Shown one piece after another: positions 42,182-52,620 of a stretch of 64,000 nucleotides of DNA. Positions within the stretch are counted from its first letter, which is position 1. Every line of letters starts with the position of its first letter. The DNA lies in assembly GCA_028456385.1 (NCBI GenBank), contig JALNQF010000231.1:1-64000 (forward strand), read 5' to 3'. The position numbers and the translations under genes were made by a program. The stretch is from Ophiosphaerella korrae. Taxonomy: Eukaryota; Ascomycota; Dothideomycetes; Pleosporales; Phaeosphaeriaceae. Under the pieces are notes generated by a model. The model was given only the letters and a program-made list of their open reading frames with translations. It had not been told where the DNA came from and searched no databases.

Positions 42182-42588
42182 TCTTTAAGCATTAAAACGA
42201 TGAATGGAATGCATCAAAATCTAGGGACAAAAGATCTGTTTTTCGATGCAGAGTTTGCACGATCACCGTTGGCAAAGCGGTCAGCAAGGCTCCGGGGGAA
42301 CCGAGTCCCGCTTAGTCTCGAAGCTAGGAAGGCGATGCAAGCGCGGGCACGGAAAGACGGTTGGTTGGTGATGACAGCGATGACGAGGATGCTTTCGGTA
42401 CACCATTGCAACGTGGACATGGCAAGCAGATTGAGATTCCAGAGAGCAGCCCTCCCGAGTTGGGGATGGATGGTGGCAAAGATGGCAAGGGCGAAGATGG
42501 CAAGGACAATGGTGGCAAGGACAAGGCAGGCAAGGACAACACAGGCAAGCGGGGCATGTTCAGAGTGCTGTGGGGTTCAAGCAAGTAA
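42182..42588 (+). pseudogene. Hypothetical charged protein, frameshifted
   Basis: The first part reads NGMHQNLGTKDLFFDAEF then SLEARKAMQARARKDG; a one-base shift near 42,360 leads into VGDDSDDEDAFGTPL then QIEIPESSPPELGMD and a lysine/glycine/aspartate repeat (GKDG, GKDN, GKDK, GKDN), ending SSK at 42,588. The acidic SDDED and PESSPPE stretches look like a nuclear disordered protein. Family not recognised. Confidence 0.35.
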
Positions 42589-42811
42589 GATGCGGCAGAT
42601 AGCATGTCAGCCCATGCCAGTGCAGTAAATGCGGCAGATAGTAGGTCTGCCCATGCCAGTGCGGTAAATGCGACGGCAGTTAGGCAACCAGAAAGCGTAA
42701 GCAAATCAGACAGCAGTAAACAGATTACAGATCTACAGGTGGTTTTGTGGAGTGTCTCTCGGAGTAAGCCTATTTGGGGTTAGTGGGGATTTAGGGTGTA
42801 AGATGAATCTA

Positions 42812-42935
42812 CTCTCTCAGTTCCTCCATTACTCCTTCTCTCCACTCTCTCGGTTCCTCCATTACTCCTTCTCTCCACTCTCTCGGTTACTCGATTACTC
42901 CTTCTCTTCACTCTCTCGATTACTCGATTAGTGCT
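42812..42935 (+). repeat. 33-bp minisatellite, three full units and a partial
   Basis: The unit starts CTCTCTCGGTTCCTCC and ends TTCTCTCCA, starting at 42,812, 42,845, 42,878 and 42,911. The later units diverge by single substitutions. Confidence 0.85.
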
Positions 42936-42980
42936 GATTTCAACTCTCTCTGGTCTACTCTCTCGATTATTGTATAGACC

Positions 42981-43789
42981 ATGGAACAAGCTAGGGATGA
43001 TGTGATTCCTCTCCTAAATAAGAAGCTAAAAGCTTCGTTAATAGACGACGCTTCAGAATTTCTAAAGCCAACGACCCGCATATAGTACGCTAAGCAAGGC
43101 ATTCACTATCAACAAGGATACATATTCTATAGATCACCTGGAACAAGAAAATCCAGCTTCGCCCTTCAATTGCAGGACACTTCGATCTGGATGTTTACGG
43201 TCTCAATATTCCTACGCTCAACAACTATACTCTGAAGAAATTATTCAGTGAGCCTCCTCAACACTGCGTTGTTCTACTTAAGGACATTGATGCTGCCGGC
43301 ATGAAACGAACTGCCAGCAGTAGCAGTGGCTTGAGAATGATCTCTCCGCAGATATCTGCTACTAGAGCAGTGTCACTTTCCACTCTTCTCAATGTCCTCA
43401 ATAGTATTAGGTCGCCAGAAGGTCGACTGTTGATTATGACAACTAATCATATCGAAAACCTCGATGCGGCGCTTACTCGCCCTGGCCGTGCGGATCGGAA
43501 GATCGAGTTCCAGCTAGCCGATGAGGACATAATCAGTCAGCTCTTCTTCTTCATCTATGATCCCCAGGAAACAATTGCTGGGGGAGACGATTCGAAGGAT
43601 GGTGTGCATCAGGATGGCAAAGAGAAGGTTGATTTCAAGTTGAATCAGCTGGTACAGCAATTTGTGAAGAAGGTGCCCAAGCTGGAGTTCAGCCCGGCTG
43701 AAATTATATCGCATTTGCTAGCGAACAAGCAATGCCCACTCGATGCTCTGGCTGGTGTAAACACATGGGCCAAGAATCTTAGAGAATAA
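42981..43789 (+). pseudogene. BCS1-like AAA ATPase, decayed
   Basis: The ATG at 42981 leads through RDDVIPLLNKKLKASLIDDA and a TAG at the usual W in RIxYAKQGI, then YIFYRSPGTRKSSFALQL (Walker A, normally GPPGTGKSS). A one-base deletion follows near 43,170, then GHFDLDVYGLNIPTLNNYTL, CVVLLKDIDAAG (Walker B, normally ED) near 43,280 and IMTTNHIENLDAALTRPGRA with DRKIEF, to TAA 43,787-43,789. Family members are mitochondrial inner-membrane BCS1 relatives with an N-terminal BCS1 domain, which is missing here. The changes G to R in Walker A and E to K in Walker B are both G-to-A transitions. The truncated, mutated protein would not hydrolyse ATP. Confidence 0.85.
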
Positions 43790-44968
43790 AGGATGAAATT
43801 TGCGGAGCCAAAGTACTAGATGCTCGATAACAACGGATTTCCATTCATTAGCATTGATCAGGAGAGATTTGTTCGTCAAAAGAAAATTTTAGACGTAAAT
43901 TGTCCGCTGCACCGATGAACCTCTTATAGCCATGTGATTCATTTGCCTCGAAGAAACTCTGATGCCGTGAATTATATTAGAATGATATTCTAACAAAGAA
44001 AACCGTAAAGGAGATACTTTCCTTGACAAGACGCACCTTAGAGCTAATTCTTAGCCACACAGATGTCTTAGGAGGAGCTTCCTCCCTTTCTGCGTCCCTG
44101 AGAATCCTGACCAGCCTTTTCAGTAAGCTCTCATCTCTCGCTCATTCTTCGCTGCCTCCCGAAGTTTCTGCGATTCTTCGGCTGCCTTCCGCATGCGTTC
44201 CTCTTCCTCTTCGCTGGGAATTTTAAGAGCGCCACCGCTATCAGTCACGGTGGATTGGGATCGTTTCGGAAGGAATGAAATAGCTCGTAGTATTAGTGAA
44301 GAAGCCTGATGACAAAAGGATTGATGCTTTACCGAGAGACCGTAGGTCAGGCTTCCATAGGCCTTTAAGTGGAGTACGGTAGATGAGCATACAAGCTAGC
44401 TAATAATGGATGCATAATTACTCGCTGAGTCGGTATGCTAAGAGCTGTAGGGTGGAGCCGATGCGGCGAACGATGATCGTAGGCATGCTTGCCAGGGTTG
44501 AAATAAGGCGTACTGACTCTAAGCGCCTTACTACCTTTGCCCTAATCTGCGCATCGCAGGTGATGGCATTAAGGATTGACACGCGGTAAGCTGAGAAGTC
44601 TTCCAACCAATAGTTTGAAACAAAACGATAGGCAGAGGGATTTCTTCAACGCTTGGCGATCTAAGAGCATTGGCTGGAACGGCATCGAACCAGGATTAGG
44701 CTGCTTGTTCAGCAGAAGATTGTACTCGCGCAATTTGGCACCTTGCATCTGTACGCACACAACCGATAATGAGTGGGTTTGCATCAACCAATCAGATGCC
44801 CGGGTGCGCTTTAGCTACCTACCATATATAGAATAGCCTCAATTATTTAGCACTTAAAGCAGGTAATTTCACTCGTTGCACAAATACAAGCATTCTTCCC
44901 TCTCTTCGCCATTGTGTTTTGGCCCGCCTTAGCATGTTTTACCCACGTGACTCTAGCTCGCTGGGAAA
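43790..44968. other. Intergenic with a possible coding remnant
   Basis: On the minus strand 44,130-44,285 reads RSQSTVTDSGGALKIPSEE then RMRKAAEESQKLREAAKNE, a charged coiled-coil-like segment ending in a stop. It may be the last exon of a lost gene. The rest, including frames at 44,418-44,836, shows no recognisable feature. Confidence 0.35.
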
Positions 44969-45530
44969 ATGACTGTATTCGATGGGTTAGCCGAAACGGA
45001 TAGAGACAACGAGTTCAAGTCGTGGTTGTCCAAGGTCATCGATGCAAAGCAAGAGATCGTCACCTTTGTGGCTTCTCAACGATAAGGTAAGCTAGTGGGA
45101 GAGTTCAACGGCTATCTTAAAGGCTTATTTAACCTAAGCTTTGTCGTTAAGTTTAACTATGGAGGGCCGAAAGCCGTAATCTGCTTCCCAAAACCAGGTC
45201 ACACAGCCACGACTTTACGGGATGAGAAGGTTAGGAATAAAGTCCAATTCCTGAAGTTTCTAAGCGAGAAAACCACTATTCCTATACCTTAGGTAGTGAG
45301 TTAGGGTTTGACTAAAGACAGCCCTTATTACCTTGGTCTGCTCATAGTTATAGATTATGTTAATAGTATCTCGCTAGCGAATATCTTGAAGTAGCTAACA
45401 GAGACCGAGCAAGACGAGGTTTTTTTTGCGGCTAATATAGACGACACGAAACTAGATTATATTTACGAGCAGTTGATGGCTTTAAAGATGGAACAATTGC
45501 ATGCTTATGATACAGAGTGTAGGATCAAAT
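44969..45530 (+). pseudogene. APH-type phosphotransferase pseudogene
   Basis: From ATG 44969 (MTVFDGLAETDRDNEF) the frame hits a TAA at 45,083-45,085, then continues GKLVGEFNGYLKGLFNLSF, VVKFNYGGPKAVICFP, KVQFLKFLSEKTTIPIP and YYLGLLIVIDYVNSISLANI with further TAG/TGA stops. These are the N-lobe motifs of fungal aminoglycoside-phosphotransferase-like proteins. The catalytic HGD region is not found. Stops are of the C-to-T type, consistent with RIP, and the region becomes more AT-rich downstream. Confidence 0.6.
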
Positions 45531-46483
45531 GTTCTTCATAGACACTTAGACAGGTATGAGGCTCGACACGCCAACACCCATTGCTAAGATGTATCGATCT
45601 GAAATACGATTCGCTAGGTAGTGGAGCTGGCAGTAGTTTGGTGAGTGTGGAATAAGGTACTTAGGCAGGCACCCAAGCAATGGTCGAGTTAAGCTCGAGG
45701 CTCTGAGTCGTGTATCGATGTGAGTTAAGAAAGAGATGCAAAGGCACTGTGGAGGAATTCTCCTTCTGACTGTGGTTTTTGGGCAGCTATGCCTATTTCA
45801 ACTAGTTAGCTCAGGTTAAGGCATAACATTTCATAGTGGTGTAGCATGGCGCTACGAGTCTACCTGTGATTGGCTGGCTTGGCCCAAAGACTGTGCAAAA
45901 TTAGTCACGTCACAGTCGCCATCGAGATCGAGATCGTGGCCCAGAATTGGGAAAGAAAGTACGAGTTAAAAAAAAAGAGCTTGCAGCTTTACGTGTTGCG
46001 CGCTCGACAGATAAACTCCAGCTTGTTCCCGTGGTGGTTTAGCCATGGTCCAGTGGTATTTGCAATGCAGCGCAAGCGCCCAACGTACCCCCGTGTGTCC
46101 GGCAACTCGTTAGCTACGATTGAAGGGATATGGACACGGACATTCTCCATTGATTCGACAAGGGTCCTATGAACGCGTGGAGTGGACGTCGGTTGGTTTG
46201 TCATGATTGCTGCCGAGGGGCTCACTTCCTGGCGTAGATAGTCGTGCCACACTAAGCCTTCTAAGTACAAGGACTCTTATTTCGACTCATTCGTGACATA
46301 CTACATCACACGAAACAATCCCAGAGGTGACCTTGGCCTCAACACCGGCTGCTTTATAGCGTACTTCGCAACTAAAAGTGATTACCTGATCAATATTCAT
46401 CCTGTGAGGGTGTGGCTGCGAACAAATTGAGCGACCTCAGTATTCCTATGTGGTCTAGGGTTTTGAGGTTCAGATACGCATAT
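45531..46483. other. Intergenic, nothing recognised
   Basis: Frames at 45,870-46,172 and 45,989-46,270 overlap in opposite directions without known motifs. Confidence 0.4.
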
Positions 46484-47806
46484 TTATGTTGTCGCAGTAG
46501 CATGTCGTCGTCCTCGCACCATATGCCAGCATGTGCGAACAGCACCTGGGGTCCGGTCCGGAAAGCGTTCGAATATCCTCTTCCACTCCATCCCCATCTT
46601 TTCCTTGTGTGAAAGTAAATGCTGCTCGTCTGACCTGACCCACCGATTACGGGTTTGTTGATGGCAACGCGTATTTTCTCTCCCATATCCCTGATAATCA
46701 CTAGTAACAAGAGGTCGGTGTCCCTCGTCATCACCGTCCTCTTCGTGGTTGTCGTTGTCTGACTGGTGAGTATCCCCGCGGGAACTACTCATCCGGTCCT
46801 TGTTGAGCGGCGTCAAGTTTCCATAGGTAGATGCCCCTAGTGCATTACGGTGTCGGTATCCGACTAGCATCCACGAACCAGAAGACAGTCGAGTCATGCG
46901 AATACCTTTGCCTCCACGGCCGAAGAAGCTGTGGTACAAGGCCACTGTATCAAGAGCCCCCCTCGACTGGTTGCAATGCACGATTGCTGATACGACCAAT
47001 GAACCCTCTGGCACATCGCTATGCGTGATGTCCGTTATCTGATAATCCATACTGGCTATGCTTTCATCGTCTCCGTTGGTCCCACTGCTAGCTTTCACGT
47101 TCGGAGGTAGTACTGGTGTAGAGTGAGAACAATCCGCGCTGTTCGTCCTGGGCTTGAGTGGTGTGTGGCACTGAGATGACGTTGCGTCTTGCGATATCCT
47201 CATGGTCACCGTATTCTCGCCCCCCCGTCTGCGAGCACACCGTGATAAGCCGCGCCTCTCCTTCCTGACTAAATGATCACTGCGTTGGCTTCTTTGAGCA
47301 GGACTCGCTGAACGCCTACTAGACATTTCATCAACGCATTCGTCCCCGCAGCTCCCCTCGATATCGCTGTGATTGCTTTTCCTGTAGTCTTCGCCCTCCA
47401 CTCTTGGGCGGGAAGTGATGGAATGTCCTGTGGATTGAAGCAGCTCCTCGGCTGGTCCCCGTGTATGTGCGCCATCATCGTTATTCTTTTCATCGACATT
47501 GCTCAAAGAGGGTGCTGGGCTGCCAGTAACACCACTTTGGCTACTGGTGTCAATAAGCCCAGTCTCAGGATCATCACCGACTGTAGAACAGGAGTCTATG
47601 ACGCTGTGCGTTGCCGGAGGCGTGGGCTCAGGTGGATCGAGCACGATGCTCACTACCTGTGGCTCAGCCGACCTTGGCCGCTTCGCCAAACGGTTGTCTT
47701 CTAGCTCTAGCTCCGTCGTGACGTCTGAAAGTGAGGCTGGAGAGACGATCGCCGTACCGACAGATGAAAGGCACGTTCGTTTTCGTGTTGCAGACGATTG
47801 GTGCAT
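46484..47806 (-). CDS. Myb/SANT-like nuclear protein
   Basis: 440 residues from ATG 47806 (MHQSSATRKRTCLSSVG), no introns seen. The first 370 residues are polar and disordered with basic patches (RLAKRPRS, RKERRGLSRCARRR) that could be nuclear localisation signals, plus a more ordered segment SLVVSAIVHCNQSRGALDTV. The C-terminus holds a SANT-like unit, RWVRSDEQHLLSHKEKMGME followed by WKRIFERFPDRTPGAVRTCW, with the regular tryptophan spacing of Myb repeats. It is probably a DNA-binding regulator. No lesion was seen. It has no clear operon-like neighbour. Confidence 0.7.
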   Translation of the reverse strand: MHQSSATRKRTCLSSVGTAIVSPASLSDVTTELELEDNRLAKRPRSAEPQVVSIVLDPPEPTPPATHSVIDSCSTVGDDPETGLIDTSSQSGVTGSPAPSLSNVDEKNNDDGAHTRGPAEELLQSTGHSITSRPRVEGEDYRKSNHSDIEGSCGDECVDEMSSRRSASPAQRSQRSDHLVRKERRGLSRCARRRGGENTVTMRISQDATSSQCHTPLKPRTNSADCSHSTPVLPPNVKASSGTNGDDESIASMDYQITDITHSDVPEGSLVVSAIVHCNQSRGALDTVALYHSFFGRGGKGIRMTRLSSGSWMLVGYRHRNALGASTYGNLTPLNKDRMSSSRGDTHQSDNDNHEEDGDDEGHRPLVTSDYQGYGRENTRCHQQTRNRWVRSDEQHLLSHKEKMGMEWKRIFERFPDRTPGAVRTCWHMVRGRRHATATT

Positions 47807-48259
47807 TGCATCGACATCGCTATAGCATGATTCCTCCTGCGCTATCAGAGTGCCTTGGTGGATCTCTTCAGAGACAGCACGTACACCGTTGACGTTGAAA
47901 TGATCATGCTGTTGGACGCCGTTCGCCTCATTGGTGGCGGAGGTGCAACAAACATCCTATTGATGATTGGTTGCTACATTGCAGGGCCCGACGAGCGTTG
48001 TATTGGAGCTTTCTTCGGCGTTGTCGATCTTCAAAGGTAAAGAGAGTTCTATCACACGATTAACTCAAGTAGGACTAAAGACTAGTTCCGTGATCTACCT
48101 TGACTGCCACTATCGATCGAGCCAATCGTGGCCCAGGTCGTTTTCGCGATGCTTGCGGCATGGTCGATCTCTACTTCGTCAAGCAAATCCAAGTCAGAGT
48201 TGTACTGCTCGGACACTCCTTGAAAAAAGACCGCGTCAAGGCTGCTCATCACGTCTGCA
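47807..48259. other. Intergenic, nothing recognised
   Basis: Upstream side of the Myb-like gene; only short overlapping frames. Confidence 0.4.
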
Positions 48260-48676
48260 TCAACTTATCAGTTGGATCCTGCTTGTTCGTAGCGTCGAGC
48301 AGTAGATCATCCCTTGATCTGGCAACTCGGAAGAATTAGAGTCTTCAAATGGAGCAAAAGCCCCAGGATCAGGGGATGGTAAAGCATTGGCATCTAGCAT
48401 TGGGAAACCTTCATTGCTCAACGGAGCCTCATCAACCATGGAGAAGCTAACTTCTGGATTATTGGGCGCTGCCATTTCAGCTGACGAGCCCGGGTAAGCT
48501 CTGGATTTAACCCTAGGCTTAGCCACTCGAGGAACGTATGAAACAAATTTGATAGGAAGAGAAGGGACTGGCAAAGAGGCGCTGCAAGAGGAGATCATTG
48601 CAGAAGGGGTCATCTGAATCGACAAACTCTTTGACTGCCGAGGAATCGAAACTGAGGATCTGACTTCACAACTCAA
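48260..48676 (-). CDS. Hypothetical protein, weakly supported
   Basis: 138 residues with an ATG at 48676 or, more internally, at MTPSAMISS. Composition is serine/proline-rich with an acidic C-terminal half (NNPEVSFSMVDEAPLSN, DPGAFAPFEDSNSSE), like a disordered regulatory region. No known domain; could be one exon of a larger gene. Confidence 0.3.
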   Translation of the reverse strand: MSCEVRSSVSIPRQSKSLSIQMTPSAMISSCSASLPVPSLPIKFVSYVPRVAKPRVKSRAYPGSSAEMAAPNNPEVSFSMVDEAPLSNEGFPMLDANALPSPDPGAFAPFEDSNSSELPDQGMIYCSTLRTSRIQLIS

Positions 48677-50100
48677 AGTTTGAGCGTCGCTTTATACGTT
48701 GCAGTCGGCGCAGCTGCCATAGAATGCAGAATTTGCATAAATTCCGCACCCATTTCGGAGGCACGGACAAGGGGCGCAGTAGAGGGCTGCATGAAAGCTC
48801 TCCCAACAAGGAGGGCGGGTTGGCGGATTGGATAGGATGGGCTGGCTGCCCGTCAGCATCGGCGTCTCAGAAAGGATCCGTATAGCACTATCAAGCGGCG
48901 TTGAGCCCTTGTCGGGTCAAGAATCTGCCTCGCTCGTTTGGGGATTGCTTAGCAGACAGCCCCTACGGGCCGGTCATGCGCCTTTTCCAAGCTGGCTAAG
49001 CACTCATCTCAACTTAAATGAACCGATCACCAGCTTCTTCTTCGATCATCGGACCACCCTCTTACGTAAGGTAAACTTGCGCTAGATAACGCATAAACAC
49101 GAATACGTAGCTCTCATGGATGGAGCCCCTGGCGTAGGCTAGTGATTGAACCTCAGAGCTTCGTTCACTTCCCGTGCCCCCGGCGGCTGTGGTGGACACG
49201 TCAGCCGTCAGTGTCTAGGTGCGATCCTCTGGGTACTAGGACGAGGTACCCTAATGGCTGCATTGGAATGTCACAGCAATGCTATATGCCTTATGCGAGG
49301 CGAGGCTACCTCCCAATAGGATGATGGTGACGTGGACGCCAGAATAGCTTCAATTCAGGTCGCATGAGTCTCAGGCGGACCATGATTTACAACATCGCTT
49401 GAAGGATCAGTCCAAAATGGTCGATTTGAAGGGGCCGGACATAGCATAGCGGCGCCGGAGCTGAGGTAATAGCGTCCGAGCTACGCATGTGCTCGCTCCA
49501 CTAGACAGGGATCGAAAAAGGCGCATGTAGTTTCTATCGGCGAGTCCGGAGCAGGGGAGGTGTTTCGTGACACACGTTGGTACACCCCGTCCGATGATCA
49601 TCGAGCTTCCACTTGCAACCGTAATGGTATCTCGCGAGGAAAGCGTGAGAGCTCGCATATAGTGAGAGTGAGCGAGAGCATGAGAAGAAGAAATACAAAT
49701 GCGTGCAGATAGAAGATCCAGATCGAGGCTTCGCCGCCAGCTGCTACACGAAGCGCCGAACGGCGCCGCCTCCGAGCGATGTTGGACTTGCCGGGGGGGG
49801 GAGGGTGGAGGCCGTGTTGATCGGGGCGGTGGGTTCTGACAATGCCTTTCGATAGGGTTTGCCGAAACCCAATGAAGGCAGATGGGATAGGCGAAGGTAT
49901 GGGTGGGTGGGTGGACCAAGGTAGAGACAAAAAGGTGGTGGAAAAAGGGGAAAATAACAGCGGAGGGAGGGCGTTTTATAATGGACGTCGAGGCCGATTG
50001 CCTACCCAGGGGCTAGCACGGAACCGCAAGCGAGGCGCGGATTGCCCGAACGGGGTGCATCCATTTCCGTATACAGGCTTACCGTCTACTTGTTTACTAT
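48677..50100. other. 1.4 kb without a supported gene
   Basis: Includes a G9 run at 49,793-49,801. Overlapping frames at 49,407-49,930 look like chance. At about 50,100 composition drops abruptly into AT-rich RIP-like DNA. Confidence 0.45.
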
Positions 50101-50326
50101 AGTAAATTACTACTTTATATAAGTCGGTATATATATAAAAGTAAAACTATATTAACAATTAGATACTTCTAAAGTAGGAAACAGATATTTACTTAGTAAC
50201 TTACTACTTGTATTTAGCTTATACGCTAACTATATTATTTAAAACTCCTCTACCTTTGCTAGCCTCCTCTTTTCTCTTTATTATCTTATTTCTCTTAATA
50301 TCTCCTTTCTTTCTAATTAGTTACTT

Positions 50327-50495
50327 TGTTATGTCGCAGCTCTACCCCACTGCGCCAAACAAACCCAAAAAGGTAAACGAGTATTCAACAACGTTGAATA
50401 CATGAGTAGAACAGTATATATTGCCTAAGGGCCCTTAGGGCCCTTGTCTTACGCTTTTGCGCAGCTACGGCCTTACTGCGGCCTATAGCGTAACA
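50327..50495 (+). mobile_element. 169-bp LTR-like element, copy 1, with 5-bp target duplication
   Basis: Starts TGTTATGTCGCAGCTC and ends GCGTAACA, so the ends form a short inverted repeat (TGTTA/TAACA). It is flanked on both sides by TACTT (50,322-50,326 and 50,496-50,500). This is the structure of a solo LTR or a very small non-autonomous LTR element inserted on its own. Confidence 0.75.
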
Positions 50496-51228
50496 TACTT
50501 AGACTTACATATAAAGTATTTTCTTAACTTTTAGTAATTATATAACTACTATACTACCTATATTTCTTTAATATTTTTACTACTCCTTTTATTAACTAAT
50601 AATAAGAGCGCTACGTCTATACCTATAGTAGGCCTTTTCTAAGTATCTTTAGCTTACTTAGATTTTAGGTACGTTACTTTATTTACTTTTTTTATAGCGA
50701 AGTAGTATTATAGAGTTTACTACTCTCTATTTTAGAATTACTCTTAAATAGGTACTAATATCTTTCTTTATTTTAGTTTTAACTATTTCTTCTAGTATAA
50801 AGTAGACTTTACGTAAGATAACTTAAATAAAGTAGTTTTAATAATTAACTAAAAAAGAGTAAATAGTAGATAAAGAGCTATCTTAGTAAGTACTAGGTAT
50901 ATATACCTAGTAGCTTACTAAGGGCTAACTAAAAGTAGAAGGTAGCTAAATATTAGTATATATTAGTAAGTTGTAAACTTACTAATATTAGTATAAAGTA
51001 AGAGATATAAGGATTAGCTCTCTAATAACTATATAGCTTTAAAGAATTAATTAGCTTTAGACTATTTAAGTAATACTATAAACTAAGTTTTACTAAAAAG
51101 TTATACTAAGTTAGTATAGCTAGACTATAACCTACTATTTAGCTATAAGTAGTAGTTAAATTATCGACCTAGGTTATACTATATATTAGATTAGTAGAGC
51201 TTAGGTTTATATAATAGTTCTATATAAT

Positions 51229-51397
51229 TGTTATGTCGCAGCTCTACTCTACTGCGCTAAACAAACCTAAAAAGGTAACTAAGTATTCAACAGTGTTGAA
51301 TACAGGAGTAGAACAGTATATATTGCCCAAGGGCCCTCGGAGCCCTTGTCTTGCACTCTTGCGCAGCTACGGCCTTAATGCGGCCTATAGCGTGACA
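51229..51397 (+). mobile_element. 169-bp LTR-like element, copy 2
   Basis: Same length and order as copy 1, differing mainly by C/T and G/A. It ends GTGACA. The flanks (ATAAT and AAAAC) do not match, so its target duplication is lost or its ends differ. Confidence 0.7.
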
Positions 51398-51809
51398 AAA
51401 CTAGGTAATAAAGAGGATCTTATACCCACGTTAGATAGAGATAAAGTTATTAATTTAACATCCTTAGGTAGGCATCCCTATAGCTAAGGAAATAATACTA
51501 TATTTATTCTAGCATTGTATAATAACTAACACGACCGCAGCTAGAGAAGGTAATAGCAAAATCAGCAGTACTAGAGGTAGAAGAAATGGCAATGCTGGCA
51601 CTAACGATAGTTTATCGCCCTAGAACGAATAGGAAGGTATAGAATTCAAGTAAACAGTCTCAAAGCGAACCTCTCAAGAAGACAAAGGGGACAAGAGCTC
51701 AAATCAGCCGGCTCCTTATGAAAATAGCAGTTAAGGTAAGCGCCCAGGCCCAATCGTGATAGTAGCCACCGCACACTATTTCTAATATTGCATAGAAAAT
51801 GCAGTTATC

Positions 51810-52620
51810 ATGGAAGACAGCCAGTCCAGCTCAGATACCGACGAGGGCGACTCGCACGAAAATGATGCAAATACGCAGATATGCGATTGGCCTGAGGTTT
51901 CGGGCATCGCGATCCCAGATCGTCGCGGTAGGGAGTGTCCTATAGACATGGAGAATGTTATCAATTACGAGGCGGTTGAAGAAACGAAGACTCAAATGAG
52001 TGGGTTCCCGCGTCGCGAATTTCCATCAACACCGCTAGCTAGCTCGTCAAAGATGAATGTCGAACAGTCAACGCAAGGTAGACTTCCTACGATCGAAAAC
52101 ACGAGCAGTAGCAGCAGCAGCAGCGATACCGATGACGATGACAATGATGACCGCGGTAATCAGACTGCGTGGCTGACCCGCAAGCGGAAACCCTTCCCGC
52201 CAACCAAGCAACACATTCGATCGTCAAACACGACGTCAGAGCAGCGTCCTAAGCACAATGCGCCCAGCGAAGCAACGAAAGCTATCCCTCTCTGGTGTCT
52301 GACCGCCCTCTAACCGTCCTTCGGCTCTAAAACCTTTTTCAGCACTGCCGGACAGCGGTTACGATACCAAAAACTGCTATAGCGATGACAACAGCGATGA
52401 CAGCAGCGAAAATCGCGTCCGCCATCTTGAAAGCAACAAGCGGCCAATGTCCACCGTACGCCCTTATTGCTCGCACAAGCATAAACGGAAGCGCAATCGC
52501 GGCACTGTGGACGGAGACGACGAATACGAGGTAGAGAAGCTTCTTGATGCTCGTGTCTATCGCAGAAAGCTACAGTACCGTGTCAAATGGCTAGGATATG
52601 AGGAGGATGCGGAGTGGTAA
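51810..52620 (+). pseudogene. Second chromodomain protein, truncated by an in-frame stop
   Basis: Exon 1 (51,810 to about 52,302) encodes a serine/aspartate-rich region with NTSSSSSSSDTDDDDNDD and basic RKRKPFPP. A 46-nt intron with a CTAAC branch site and TTTTTCAG acceptor (ending 52,354) keeps frame if the weak donor GTCTGA is used. Exon 2 leads to the chromodomain: EYEVEKLLDARVYRRKLQYR and VKWLGYEEDAEW. A TAA at 52,618-52,620 then ends the frame. Beyond it the family C-terminus continues in frame (SNFKNSPQRLRGFHTANP, GPPRRLGMWVQC) to a second TAA at 52,726-52,728 and then to 52,789. The domain is cut just after its second cage residue region. The protein family is like retroelement- or HP1-type chromodomains. 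Confidence 0.7.

Larger units (their letters stand above)
50101..51530. other. AT-rich RIP-like block containing two LTR-like elements
   Basis: Nearly devoid of CA/TG outside the two 169-bp copies, which are also mutated but keep more GC. No open frame or recognisable transposon protein was seen between the copies (50,496-51,228). Confidence 0.6.

Noticed and set aside
49793..49801. G9 homopolymer
   Set aside because: A simple run with no surrounding G-quadruplex-like array; not interpreted.
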